Under the pieces are notes generated by a model, which worked only from the letters and a program-made list of their open reading frames with translations, ran no database searches and was not told the DNA's origin. The translations under genes and the position numbers were made by a program. Below, in pieces: positions 26,996-34,945 of a stretch of 64,000 bases of DNA. Source of the DNA: Palsa-506 sp963836355 (GTDB taxonomy: Bacteria; Actinomycetota; Actinomycetes; Streptosporangiales; Streptosporangiaceae); assembly GCA_963836355.1 (NCBI GenBank), contig CAWIJO010000018.1, positions 186,001 to 250,000 on the forward strand. The letters are read 5' to 3'. How positions within the stretch are numbered: position 1 is the first letter of the stretch; each line of letters opens with the position of its first letter.

Positions 26996-28634
26996 CTATC
27001 GCTTGGGCAGGAGGCCGTGCTCGTAGGCGTGGGAGGTCGCGGCCGCGCGGCTGGTGACGCCGAGCTTGGCGAAAATGCTCTCGACGTGGCGGCCGACGGT
27101 GTGCTGGCTGATCATCAAGGTCTCGGCGATCTCCCGGTTAGTCAGGCCGGCCGCCAGCGCGGCCAGTACCTCCCGCTCCCGGGCCGAAAGCCTCGCGCCG
27201 CGGTCAGTCGGTGCACCCAAGCTCATGAGTACGTCAAGACGTTCGACGTCGGGGCGGGCGCCCAGCTCGATAAAGGTGTCACGAGCGTTGCCCAGCTCCA
27301 GAGCCGCGGCCACGCCATCGCCCATCGCTTCGCACGCCAAACCCACCGCGACGGCGGTGCGCGCCGCCTCGTAGGGCATGCCCAGCGACTGCCACGCGGC
27401 CGCCGCGGTGCGCAACTCGGCAAGGGCGGTCACCACGTCGCCCTCACCGGCCAGCACCGTGCCCAGAGCATGAGCGGCCATCGCTTGCAGCACGGCCGAG
27501 GACTCACCGGCCGCGACCGCCGCCAGCTCCTCGGCAGCCGCCCGCGCCCCGTCCCGCTCTCCCGCGGCGCGGCGTATCTCGACCGCGGCGGCCAGCAGCG
27601 CCGGACGCTCGAGTGGCTTGCGGTACTCCTGCAGCGCCCGCCCGATCGTCACGACCGCGGAGGGCCCGTCACCCCGGGCAAGCTCAGCAAGCGCGATGCC
27701 CGGCACCGGGTCGTACCCGGAGCGGCTCGCCTCGCGGTAGTCCGCCTCGGCGCGCTCAAGGTCGCCGCGCAGGCGGTGAAGCTCACCCGCCTGGTAGTAG
27801 GCCAAGCCGATAGCCGGCTGCGGCGGATCGGCCAGGAAGCGGCACGCCGCCGCGGCGGCAGTGACCGCCTCAGACCACCGGCCCGCGATCTGCTGCAGCT
27901 GCGACCGATGAACAAGACACTGCCCGCGATACGGCACCAGATCCGGCTGCGCGTCACACCAGTCACCCAGCGCGGCGGTCCACTCCGACGCGCGGCCGAT
28001 GTCGTGGAGCCGCAGACATTCAATGATGACCGCGCAGTACACGATCCCGCGCACCACCGGCCCGACCTCGCCGCTGGTGACCGACACCATAACCTCGTCC
28101 AGCCGGCCGATGCCCTCGGCCACCTCGCCCATCGCGATGAGCGCCTGACCGTGGCCAAGCACCCCCAGCGCCCGAAGATCGGCATCACCGAAGCGCTCGC
28201 CAACCTCGGCGGCCTGCACCGCCAGAATCCTCCGCCAACGAGGGTTCGGTGCCGAGGGCACCGAGAAGCCTCGGAATCAGCACATAGCCCGAAGCCGGGC
28301 AGTCGGGACCCGCTTCTGCGAGCACCCTCTCGGCCCGCGCCAGCCATCCGCCCGCCCTCGCCACCTGACCATTGAGGAACAGACACAAAGACAGCAACAC
28401 CGCGCAACGAGCCGCCGTCGCCCCATCGCCCGCCCCAAGCGCCGACCGGTGGGCATCCTGCCACGCCTGCGCGCACACCTCATCCTCGCCGACCAGATAG
28501 GCGGCCACCGCCAGCCGCTCGAAGTCCTCGCCAGCCAGAGGGCCGCCCCCGGCGGCCGCCGAAAGCGCGTCACACGCCTTCCGCCACGCCCCGCGGGCGA
28601 AGGCGCCACGCGCCTCATCGACTACCGGTCTCAT
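26996..28634 (-). CDS. LuxR-family regulator with TPR-like sensor (frameshift)
   Basis: The C-terminus is a classical LuxR HTH (LSAREREVLAALAAGLTNREIAETLMISQHTVGRHVESIFAKLG), preceded by about 380 residues of TPR-like helices. The N-terminal 130 residues (MRPVVDEARGAFARGAWRKA to LLGALGTEPSLAED) are in a different frame. The two halves join at about 28225-28240 through a one-base indel, giving one protein of about 545 residues. The ATG at 28634 is used; 28652 is an alternative. The LuxR half alone is preserved from 28261. It may be functional if the indel is a sequencing error. Confidence 0.85.
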
Positions 28635-28652
28635 GCCAAGTTCACTGCCCAC

Positions 28653-29339
28653 AACCGGGCTACGCGCTCCCCAGGGAAGGACGGGCGACGGCTGACTGCG
28701 TCAGCTCTAGCCTCACTGATGCACCATCTCATTCACGCCGTGCACCGGAGTCGGTCAGGGACCACGACCCCGGGCGAACAGTTGACCAGACCTTCCTGTA
28801 CCCCTGCGGGCGGACTGCAACCATACGTCCCCATGCGTGACCCGTCCAGCGGTCGGGCCACTATCTGGGTACCTCGTGATCCCGGCTTGGACCCGCCCGG
28901 CCCAGCGCTGGCGCAGCTGGCCATGTCACCTCAAGGTCCCGGGAGCCGGGGTAAGCTGGCCAGTATCGAAGTCGGCCGCGAACGAAGTCGGCCGCGAACA
29001 CAAATCCATTGTGTCCAAGGTCAGCCGGGCCTACCGGCGCCCGGGGGACAGGTGGCGAGTGCTGGGGTGATGATGGCCGGGAGTCCGCCCACCGGCTCGC
29101 GGGCGGCTCCGGCCCGCCCCTTCTGGTGCTGGCAGGTGGCTCAGTGGTCACAATGGGCCTCTGCGGCCGCCGCCGGTGTTCTCGGACCTGGCGTGGGGTC
29201 GCTGATCCTGCGGTCAATGCCGGCGGCACACGTCCGACGCCAGGCCGGACAGGATAAGGGAAGGCTGGTGAGCCGGATCAGCTCGGCACAGCGCCCGTCC
29301 GCTTCTGCCGCCTCGCCCGCCCGGGCCGGGCGCTCCCGG
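28653..29339. other. Intergenic stretch with short direct repeat
   Basis: About 690 bases without a convincing gene on either strand. A 16-base unit GAAGTCGGCCGCGAAC is repeated directly at about 28969-29000, followed by an inverted repeat CACAA-ATCCA-TTGTG. It probably holds the LuxR gene promoter at its left end and decayed sequence at its right. Confidence 0.4.
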
Positions 29340-29399
29340 TGGGGAGCCTGACTCGTGGTGCACCGGTGGTGGCGGGTGTTGTCCCAGCGGCCGGTCCCG

Positions 29400-29765
29400 G
29401 CCAGGGGGTATCGAGCTGGAGCCGGCTGGCCCGGTTTCGGCGGGCCCCGGCGCGCGGGTGGCCGGGCTGCTGCTGGCGGTGGCGGTCACCGGGCTGGCCG
29501 CGGCGCAGTTCGTGGCGGGCCTGCCGGTTACGACCCTGGCGTGGCTGGCGATCGCGCCGCTGCTGGCCTCGCTGGTGCTGCCGCCCCGGCTGACCGGGCT
29601 GCTGGCTGGCTGGACGGTGCTGCTCGGGCTGGGGCTGGACCTGAGCGGGCCAGCCCGGGACGGCTGTTTGCCCGGCTGGCGGTGCTGATGCTGCTGGCCG
29701 GGTTCGCGGTGGCCAACGTGGCGCTGCGCAGCACGGCCCAGCGCAGGCTGGGCCAGGCCCTGTAG
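29400..29765 (+). pseudogene. N-terminal membrane domain of a sensor protein (frameshifted, truncated)
   Basis: In one frame the sequence reads VAGLLLAVAVTGLAAAQFVAGLP and LAPLLASLVLPPRLTGLLAGWTVLLGLGLDLS-like hydrophobic helices. It then continues in a second frame as LFARLAVLMLLAGFAVANVALRSTAQRRLGQ and a stop. Together they resemble the membrane anchor that precedes PP2C/SpoIIE phosphatase or kinase domains in actinobacteria, but no catalytic domain follows. Frame switch at about 29640-29665. Confidence 0.45.
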
Positions 29766-29824
29766 GGTGCCAAAACTGCGCCCGTGACCTCTGATCTGCA
29801 GTTTCCTGAATCAGCTAGTGATCT

Positions 29825-30103
29825 TCATGCCGCCCGCTCGTACTCGCTGATCAGTCCGCCAAGGATCCTTCGACGCTGTACCTCGGGCACCGCGACATCG
29901 ACACCAACGGGTGGAGCGTTCTCATCAGCGCCCGGCGGGCGCAGGTTCCGACCCCGGTGCGGACGATGCTCGTTGTAATGCACGGCGTACTCATCCAAGA
30001 CCGCGTGCAGGTGCCGCGGCCCGGCGATCAGCATCCGGTCGGTGACCTCCGCCCGGGCTGTCCGCACCCACCGTTCGGCATAGGCATTGCCCCGCATTGT
30101 CAA
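29825..30103 (-). pseudogene. Integrase-core transposase C-terminal fragment
   Basis: The 92 residues contain NAYAERWVRTARAEVTDR and LHAVLDEYAVHYNEHRPHRG, the last part of the rve/DDE integrase core with its catalytic Glu (AERW) and the typical YNEHRPH motif of IS3/IS481-type transposases. The HTH and the first two catalytic Asp residues are missing, so it cannot transpose itself. Confidence 0.8.
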
Positions 30104-30420
30104 CTACACCCGATCCGCACGATCGGTACCGACGCGTCCGGGTGACGCACCCGTTCCACCCGCTGGCCGGGCGGGACTTCGAGTTCGTCGAGCACCGCCA
30201 GAACTGGGGTGAGGACCGGGTCTGCCTGCATGACGAGGACGGGCAGCTGTTCTCGCTGCCGGCCGGGTGGACCGACGCGGCTGCGGCGGACCCGTTCGTG
30301 GTAATCGCGGCCGGACGGTGCCCGTTCACCACCGATGGCCTGCTGGCGGTGGCTGATCTGGCAGGCCGGTTCCGCGCGCAGCGAGACGGCACCGGGGCCG
30401 TAAAGAGGATTATGCCGTGA
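30097..30420 (+). CDS. DUF5372-like small IS-associated protein
   Basis: The product contains RVTHPFHPLAGRDFEFVEHRQNWGEDRV and LFSLPAGWTDAAAADPFVVIAAGRCPF, features of the short DUF5372 proteins encoded in actinobacterial transposon loci beside HTH/recombinase genes. The first codons overlap the transposase relic on the other strand, so the true start may be a GTG at about 30142 or may have been lost. Role unknown; probably an accessory of the element whose HTH gene is at 30594. Confidence 0.55.
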   Translation: MSTTPDPHDRYRRVRVTHPFHPLAGRDFEFVEHRQNWGEDRVCLHDEDGQLFSLPAGWTDAAAADPFVVIAAGRCPFTTDGLLAVADLAGRFRAQRDGTGAVKRIMP

Positions 30421-30593
30421 GTGTCAGTAGAATTATGCCGCACAGGATTACCGGCTGATGACCAGCCTGCTGCTCGCGGGCATGTTTGCCTGGAATTTCC
30501 TGAAGCAACTGGCGACACGCTGGCTCATGAGCGTGCGAACGATATCCGTATCCGGCAAAATCTTCCTGACGGTAATGATGATCAGGAGGCGGC

Positions 30594-30875
30594 ATGGCCA
30601 GGCGGGATACCAGGCCGGACCCGAAGGAGGCCGCGCTTGCCGGGGCCCGCTGCCTGAACCCGCACCCGGAGCAGGTGACCGACCCGGAGTTCCTGGCCGG
30701 CGACTTCTTCGACGCCCGGGACGCGGTGCAGGTCAAGTACGAGATGGTGCGCAAGGTCAGGGCCGGCGGCGCCCCGGTCACCGAGGCCGCCGCGGCGTTC
30801 GGGTACTCCCGCCCCGCGTACTACGCCGCGGCCGCCCCGGGCCTTGAGATCCCACAGCGCGACGTCCACCGCTGA
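30594..30875 (+). pseudogene. HTH domain of IS transposase/recombinase, truncated
   Basis: A strong AGGAGG precedes the ATG at 30594. The first 75 residues (AALAGARCLNPHPEQVTDPE, FFDARDAVQVKYEMVRKVRAGG, VTEAAAAFGYSRPAYYAAAA) form the helix-turn-helix opening of an element usually paired with DUF5372. After that the frame enters the end of the enolase-family pseudogene from the opposite strand (GLEIPQRDVHR), so the element's 3' part was deleted or inserted into that gene at about 30835-30842. Confidence 0.6.
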
Positions 30876-31187
30876 GATGGCCATCGACACCAGGCCCGTC
30901 TGCCCGAAATTGCGTACCGCCCGCACATGGCAGCCCACGCCCGCCCTACGTGCAACGGGTCGTGGCCGCACACGATCTCGGCGAGCTTGCCGTTGACCAC
31001 CTCGGCGGCGGCCGGGTGGGCGCAGGAGTACCCGGTGCCTGTGCTCTCACCGGCGCGGGCCCCGTACCAGCAGCAGCGTGGTCTGGCTCCATTCGAGGGT
31101 GCCATCTTGCTCGGGCTGCTCGGTGGGGGTGGTGAACGCGCTGGCCTCGACGGATTCGACCGCCGGGGCCGGTGACCGGTCGCTCAC
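30840..31187 (-). pseudogene. Enolase-superfamily (mandelate racemase-like) gene, truncated and frameshifted
   Basis: A GTG at 31187 overlaps the stop of the TPP-enzyme gene (GTGA). From it the minus strand reads VSDRSPAPAVESVEASAFTT and TLEWSQTTLLLVR. It continues in a second frame as AGESTGTGYSCAHPAAAEVV to VGRAWAAM, then in a third as VRNFGQTGLVSMAISAVDVALWDLKAR. This is the capping domain plus the first barrel strand of an acid-sugar dehydratase/racemase. The catalytic barrel is gone, replaced by IS sequence near 30840. Two one-base shifts lie at about 31050 and 30935. Confidence 0.75.
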
Positions 31188-32980
31188 CGGTCGGCCCCGG
31201 GCAGGTGTTCCCTGACCTCGGCCAGCTTGCCCTTAAACCCCTTGGTCGCGATGCCCACGGCGTCCTCGTCGCCGTGCAGCAGCGCCTTCGCGGTCTTCTT
31301 CATCTGCGACGGCCGCACATGCGGCGGCAGCGGCGGGATCTGCGGGTCGGTGACGAACTCCAGCAGCACCGGCTTGTCCGCGGCGAACGCCCGGTCCCAG
31401 GCCGGCCCCACGTCCTCCGGCTTGGTGACCTTGATGCCCTCGAAGCCGAGCAGCTTCGCGAACTCGGCCGCCGGCATGTAGGGCAGCGTCTGCGTCTCGG
31501 GGTTCTTGGGATCGGCGGCCAGCACCCGCTGCTCGTAGGAGACCTGGTTGAGATCTTCGTTCACCAGGACCGCGAAGATCAGCGTCGGGTTCTGGCCGCA
31601 CAGCTCGGGCAGGTAGCGCTTGACCGTCAGCAGCTCGTTCATGCCCAGCATCTCGAAGGCGCCGTCCCCGGTGAAGGCCACGACCGGCCGGCCGGGGTAG
31701 GCGAACTTCGCGCCGATCGCGTACGGCACGGCGGGCACCATGGTGGCCAGCGTCCCGGACAGCGACCCACGCATGCTCCCGCGCATCTGCACGTGCCGGG
31801 CCCACCAGTTGGTGGCCGAGCCGGAGTCGGAGGTCATCACGCAGTCTTCCGGGAGCCGCTCGTTCAGCTCGTGGAAGACGAGCTGCGGATTCACCGGATC
31901 GCCCTGCTGGTGGGCGCGGTCGTCGAGCACCCGCCACCAGGCCCGGACCTCGGTCTCGATGTACTCCTGCCACGAGCGGTCGTTCTTGCGCTCCAGCATC
32001 GGCAGCAGGGCCCGCAGGGTGTCTTTTGAGTCTCCCACCAGCGAGACATCGTTGGGGTACCGGACGCCGATCATGGACCCGTCGATGTCGATTTCCACGC
32101 ACTTGCAGGAGCCCTCTTCGGGCAGCCACTCCGCGTACGGGAAGCTGGTGCCGATCATGAACAGCGTGTCGCGCTTCATCATCATCTTGTGGCTCGGCTC
32201 GGTGCCCAGCAGCCCGATCGCGCCGGTGACGTTCGGCAGGTTGTCGGGCACCGCGTCTTTGCCGAGCAGCGCCTTGGCGATGCCGACGCCGAGCACGTCC
32301 GCCACCTGGAGCACCTCGTCCCGGGCCGTGCGCGCGCCCTGCCCGATCAGCAGCGCGACCTTCTCCCCGGCGTTCAGGATGTCCGCGGCGCGGCGCAGCA
32401 GCGCCTCGTCGGGCACCATGTGCGGCCGGCTCCACGTCGCGCTGGTGTACACCGACCCGTGCTCGTACGGCGGGTCGGCGTAGCTGGACTCGGCCACGTC
32501 GTCGGGCACGATGACCACCGCGGGGCGCCGTTCGGTGAGCGCCGACTTGACCGCCCGGTCCACGACGTGCCGCGCCGAGTACTGGTCCATGACCGTGGAC
32601 ACGAAGCCGGCGATGTCCTTGAAGAAGCTCTGGAGGTCGATCTCCTGCTGGAAGTGCGCGCCGACCGACCGGCGCTTCTGCTGCCCGACCACCGCGATGA
32701 TGGGCTGGTGATCCAGCTTCGCGTCGTACAGGCCGTTCGCGAGATGCACCGCGCCCGGCCCCGAGGTGGCCATGCAGGCACCGATCTGCCCGGTGAACTT
32801 GGCGTGCGCGCACGCCATGAACGCCGCCATCTCCTCGTGCCTGGTCTGGATGAACCGCGGCGCGTCCACCTTCTCGTAGGCGCCGAGGAACGCGTTGATC
32901 CCGTCCCCCGGGTAGCCGTAGACCCGCTCGATTCCCCAGGCGGCGAGCCGGTTCAAGACGAATTCTGCGACGTCGGGCAC
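31184..32980 (-). CDS. Thiamine-pyrophosphate enzyme, pyruvate oxidase/dehydrogenase type
   Basis: About 598 residues. The N-terminal PYR domain has GYPGDGINAFLGAY and the catalytic Glu (TRHEEMAAFMA). The centre has a FAD/DHAP-type domain (VALLIGQGARTARDEVLQVA), and the C-terminal PP domain carries the ThDP motif GDGAFEMLGMNELL...VLVNEDLNQV. This order fits pyruvate oxidase, pyruvate:quinone oxidoreductase or acetolactate synthase-like enzymes. The first is favoured by context, with no small ALS subunit nearby. I choose the GTG at 32980 (GAAGGA six bases upstream); an ATG at 33013 is possible. The stop overlaps the start of the enolase-like gene. The MarR-type palindrome lies about 150 bases upstream. 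Confidence 0.9.
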   Translation of the reverse strand: MPDVAEFVLNRLAAWGIERVYGYPGDGINAFLGAYEKVDAPRFIQTRHEEMAAFMACAHAKFTGQIGACMATSGPGAVHLANGLYDAKLDHQPIIAVVGQQKRRSVGAHFQQEIDLQSFFKDIAGFVSTVMDQYSARHVVDRAVKSALTERRPAVVIVPDDVAESSYADPPYEHGSVYTSATWSRPHMVPDEALLRRAADILNAGEKVALLIGQGARTARDEVLQVADVLGVGIAKALLGKDAVPDNLPNVTGAIGLLGTEPSHKMMMKRDTLFMIGTSFPYAEWLPEEGSCKCVEIDIDGSMIGVRYPNDVSLVGDSKDTLRALLPMLERKNDRSWQEYIETEVRAWWRVLDDRAHQQGDPVNPQLVFHELNERLPEDCVMTSDSGSATNWWARHVQMRGSMRGSLSGTLATMVPAVPYAIGAKFAYPGRPVVAFTGDGAFEMLGMNELLTVKRYLPELCGQNPTLIFAVLVNEDLNQVSYEQRVLAADPKNPETQTLPYMPAAEFAKLLGFEGIKVTKPEDVGPAWDRAFAADKPVLLEFVTDPQIPPLPPHVRPSQMKKTAKALLHGDEDAVGIATKGFKGKLAEVREHLPGADR

Positions 32981-33124
32981 AGTCCTTCTTCCCTTCTTCC
33001 TGGGGCCGGGCATCGTCGGCCCTGACCTGCCGGGCCCGGCCGGGCGGCCTGCTCTCGCGGATGGCGGCAGGGGTGCCGTCGCGCTGGAGGCCGCGGCGGC
33101 CTGCCTTATGTTGTCATGCAATCA

Positions 33125-33140
33125 AGTGTCATGAGACAAT
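33125..33140. promoter_or_regulatory. MarR-type palindrome upstream of TPP-enzyme operon
   Basis: AGTGTC-ATGA-GACAAT, a 6-4-6 inverted repeat matching the perfect copy at 33794-33809 in 11 of 12 arm positions. An extra TTGTC half-site lies at 33111-33115. The location, between the TPP-enzyme start and the 3' end of the MarR gene, suits repression of the former. Confidence 0.65.
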
Positions 33141-33200
33141 CATGAGCGCGGCGGCTGGGCGGCCTTCACCCCCCCCGGGGTACCGCCGTCCGGCACCGCC

Positions 33201-33767
33201 TCACCAGGTGGCGTGCTGTTCGTTCGCACGGCGGGCGAACTCGGTGATCTGGGCGATGATGGCTGCCCGGCGGCGCGGTGGCAGCGCGTCGATGAGCTGG
33301 CGGAACGGCGATATCCGGGCCTGGTTCGAGGCGCGCAGCACGCGCGAGCCCTCGGGCGAGAGCGAGATGAGGATGTAGTGCCCCGGCCCGGCTGAGCGGG
33401 TCACCAGGCCGTCGCGTACCAGGCGCTGGCACAGCCGGCTCGCCGATGGCGGGCTGACGAACAGGGCAGCGGCGATCGCGCTCAGCGGCATGCCGTCCGG
33501 GCTGCCAGCGAGCAGCGTCAGCACCCGGATCTGCGTCGGCGTCACCGGCGGGGACGACTCGTTCCCGGCGCGCACCGTCGCGGCGAGTGCCAGCCGGTGC
33601 AGCCACAGCAGGGCGGTATCGAGATCGTCGTGCCCACCCAGCGGCTTGCTCGCAGGGCCGGTCCCGTTTCCCTCGTCAGGGCGCGCCGGGCTGCCCGCGC
33701 GCTGGCCGCGGCTGGTGCCGGAAGGCGCCGCGGCGCTCCGGGACGGCGACGGCCCGCGTGACGGCAT
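33201..33767 (-). CDS. MarR-family transcriptional regulator
   Basis: A 188-residue regulator with a disordered Ser/Pro-rich N-terminus of about 45 residues and then a MarR domain: LLWLHRLALAATVRAG, PTQIRVLTLLAGSPDGMPLSAIAAALFVSPPSASRLCQRLVRDGLVTRSAGPGHYILISLSPEG. Palindromic boxes with the same GACAAT arm lie 27 bases upstream of its start and upstream of the TPP-enzyme operon, so autorepression and control of both flanks are likely. Confidence 0.92.
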   Translation of the reverse strand: MPSRGPSPSRSAAAPSGTSRGQRAGSPARPDEGNGTGPASKPLGGHDDLDTALLWLHRLALAATVRAGNESSPPVTPTQIRVLTLLAGSPDGMPLSAIAAALFVSPPSASRLCQRLVRDGLVTRSAGPGHYILISLSPEGSRVLRASNQARISPFRQLIDALPPRRRAAIIAQITEFARRANEQHATW

Positions 33768-33793
33768 GGAGCCCCATCCTCAAGACAACTAAG

Positions 33794-33809
33794 ATTGTCC
33801 TATGACAAT
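33794..33809. promoter_or_regulatory. Perfect palindrome in MarR/SDR divergent promoter
   Basis: ATTGTC-CTAT-GACAAT, perfect 6-bp arms with a 4-base centre, immediately upstream of the MarR gene and about 125 bases before the SDR start. A further GACAA half-site at 33784-33788 could extend binding. Confidence 0.7.
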
Positions 33810-33934
33810 TGTGTGCCATGTGTGAGACAGGGTACTCCGCACTCAGTCATTTGTCTCGGCGGCCGTGAGCACAGCCAGGCGCGTGGCCTGCCCGTGCGCG
33901 GCCGGCCATCTCGATTCCAGTTGGAGGGGTCCCC

Positions 33935-34945
33935 ATGACGAACAACTCTGGCCGCCCGGTGGTGGCGGTCACCGGCGGTACCGGCGGCATCGGCCGGGCT
34001 ACGGTCCGCGAGTTCGCCGCGCACGGTTACGACGTGGCTGTGCTCGCCCGCGGGCAGGCCGGGCTCGACGGCGCGGCCGCCGACGTGCGGCGGGCCGGCG
34101 GGGAATGCCTGGCGCTGCCGGTCGATGTCGCCGACGCCGCGGCCGTCGACGCCGCGGCCGGCCAGATCGAAGCCGAACTCGGCCTGATCGACGTCTGGGT
34201 GAACGTCGCGTTCGCCGGCTCGCTCGCCTACTTCTGGGATACCTCACCCGAGGAGTTCCAGCGGATGACCGAGGTGACCTACTACGGACAGGTCAACGGG
34301 ATGCGGGCCGCGCTGCGGCTGATGCGCCCCCGCGACCGTGGCTCGATCGTCAACGTCTCGTCCGCGATGGCCTACCGGTCCATCCCGCTGCAATCGGCCT
34401 ACTGCGGCGCCAAGCACGCGGTGAAAGGCGTCACCGAGGCGCTGATCACCGAACTGCGGGCCACCGGCAGCAAAGTGAGAGTGGGCCTGGTCACCCTGCC
34501 GGGGGTGAACACCACCCAGTTCAACTGGAACCTGAACAAGATGCCCCGGCACCCGATGCCGGTGCCGCCCATCGTGCAGCCCGGGATCTGCGCCCGCGCC
34601 ATCCGGTTCAGCGCCGAGCACCCGCGCCGCAACATGTGGGTGGGCATCTCCACCGCCTACACCGTGCTCGGCAACCGGATCGCCCCGGCGGCCGTGGACT
34701 GGTACCTGGGCAAGACCGGCGTCAAGTCCCAGCAGACCGGCCGCGACGCCCCCCGCTGGGGTCCGAATGTCTTCGAGCCCCAGGATGCGGAGCACGACCG
34801 CGAGGCGCACGGCGCCTTCGGCGACAAGGCCGCCGCGCATGACCCGGTGTCCTTCCTCGCCCGGCACCGCCGCACCGCCCTCGCCGGCGGCACCGTGGCA
34901 CTGCTGGCCAGCGGCAGCGCCCTGCTGCGGCGAGCCCGGCCATGA
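33935..34945 (+). CDS. Short-chain dehydrogenase/reductase with C-terminal extension
   Basis: A 336-residue SDR: nucleotide motif VTGGTGGIGRAT, VNVAFAGS in place of NNAG, catalytic Ser in IVNVSSAMAY and YCGAKHAVKG (YxxxK). After the 250-residue core comes a 90-residue tail ending in a hydrophobic helix (TALAGGTVALLASGSALL), so the enzyme may be membrane-associated. A GGAGGGG Shine-Dalgarno precedes the ATG. It opens an operon with the GH15 gene, which overlaps its stop. Confidence 0.92.
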   Translation: MTNNSGRPVVAVTGGTGGIGRATVREFAAHGYDVAVLARGQAGLDGAAADVRRAGGECLALPVDVADAAAVDAAAGQIEAELGLIDVWVNVAFAGSLAYFWDTSPEEFQRMTEVTYYGQVNGMRAALRLMRPRDRGSIVNVSSAMAYRSIPLQSAYCGAKHAVKGVTEALITELRATGSKVRVGLVTLPGVNTTQFNWNLNKMPRHPMPVPPIVQPGICARAIRFSAEHPRRNMWVGISTAYTVLGNRIAPAAVDWYLGKTGVKSQQTGRDAPRWGPNVFEPQDAEHDREAHGAFGDKAAAHDPVSFLARHRRTALAGGTVALLASGSALLRRARP

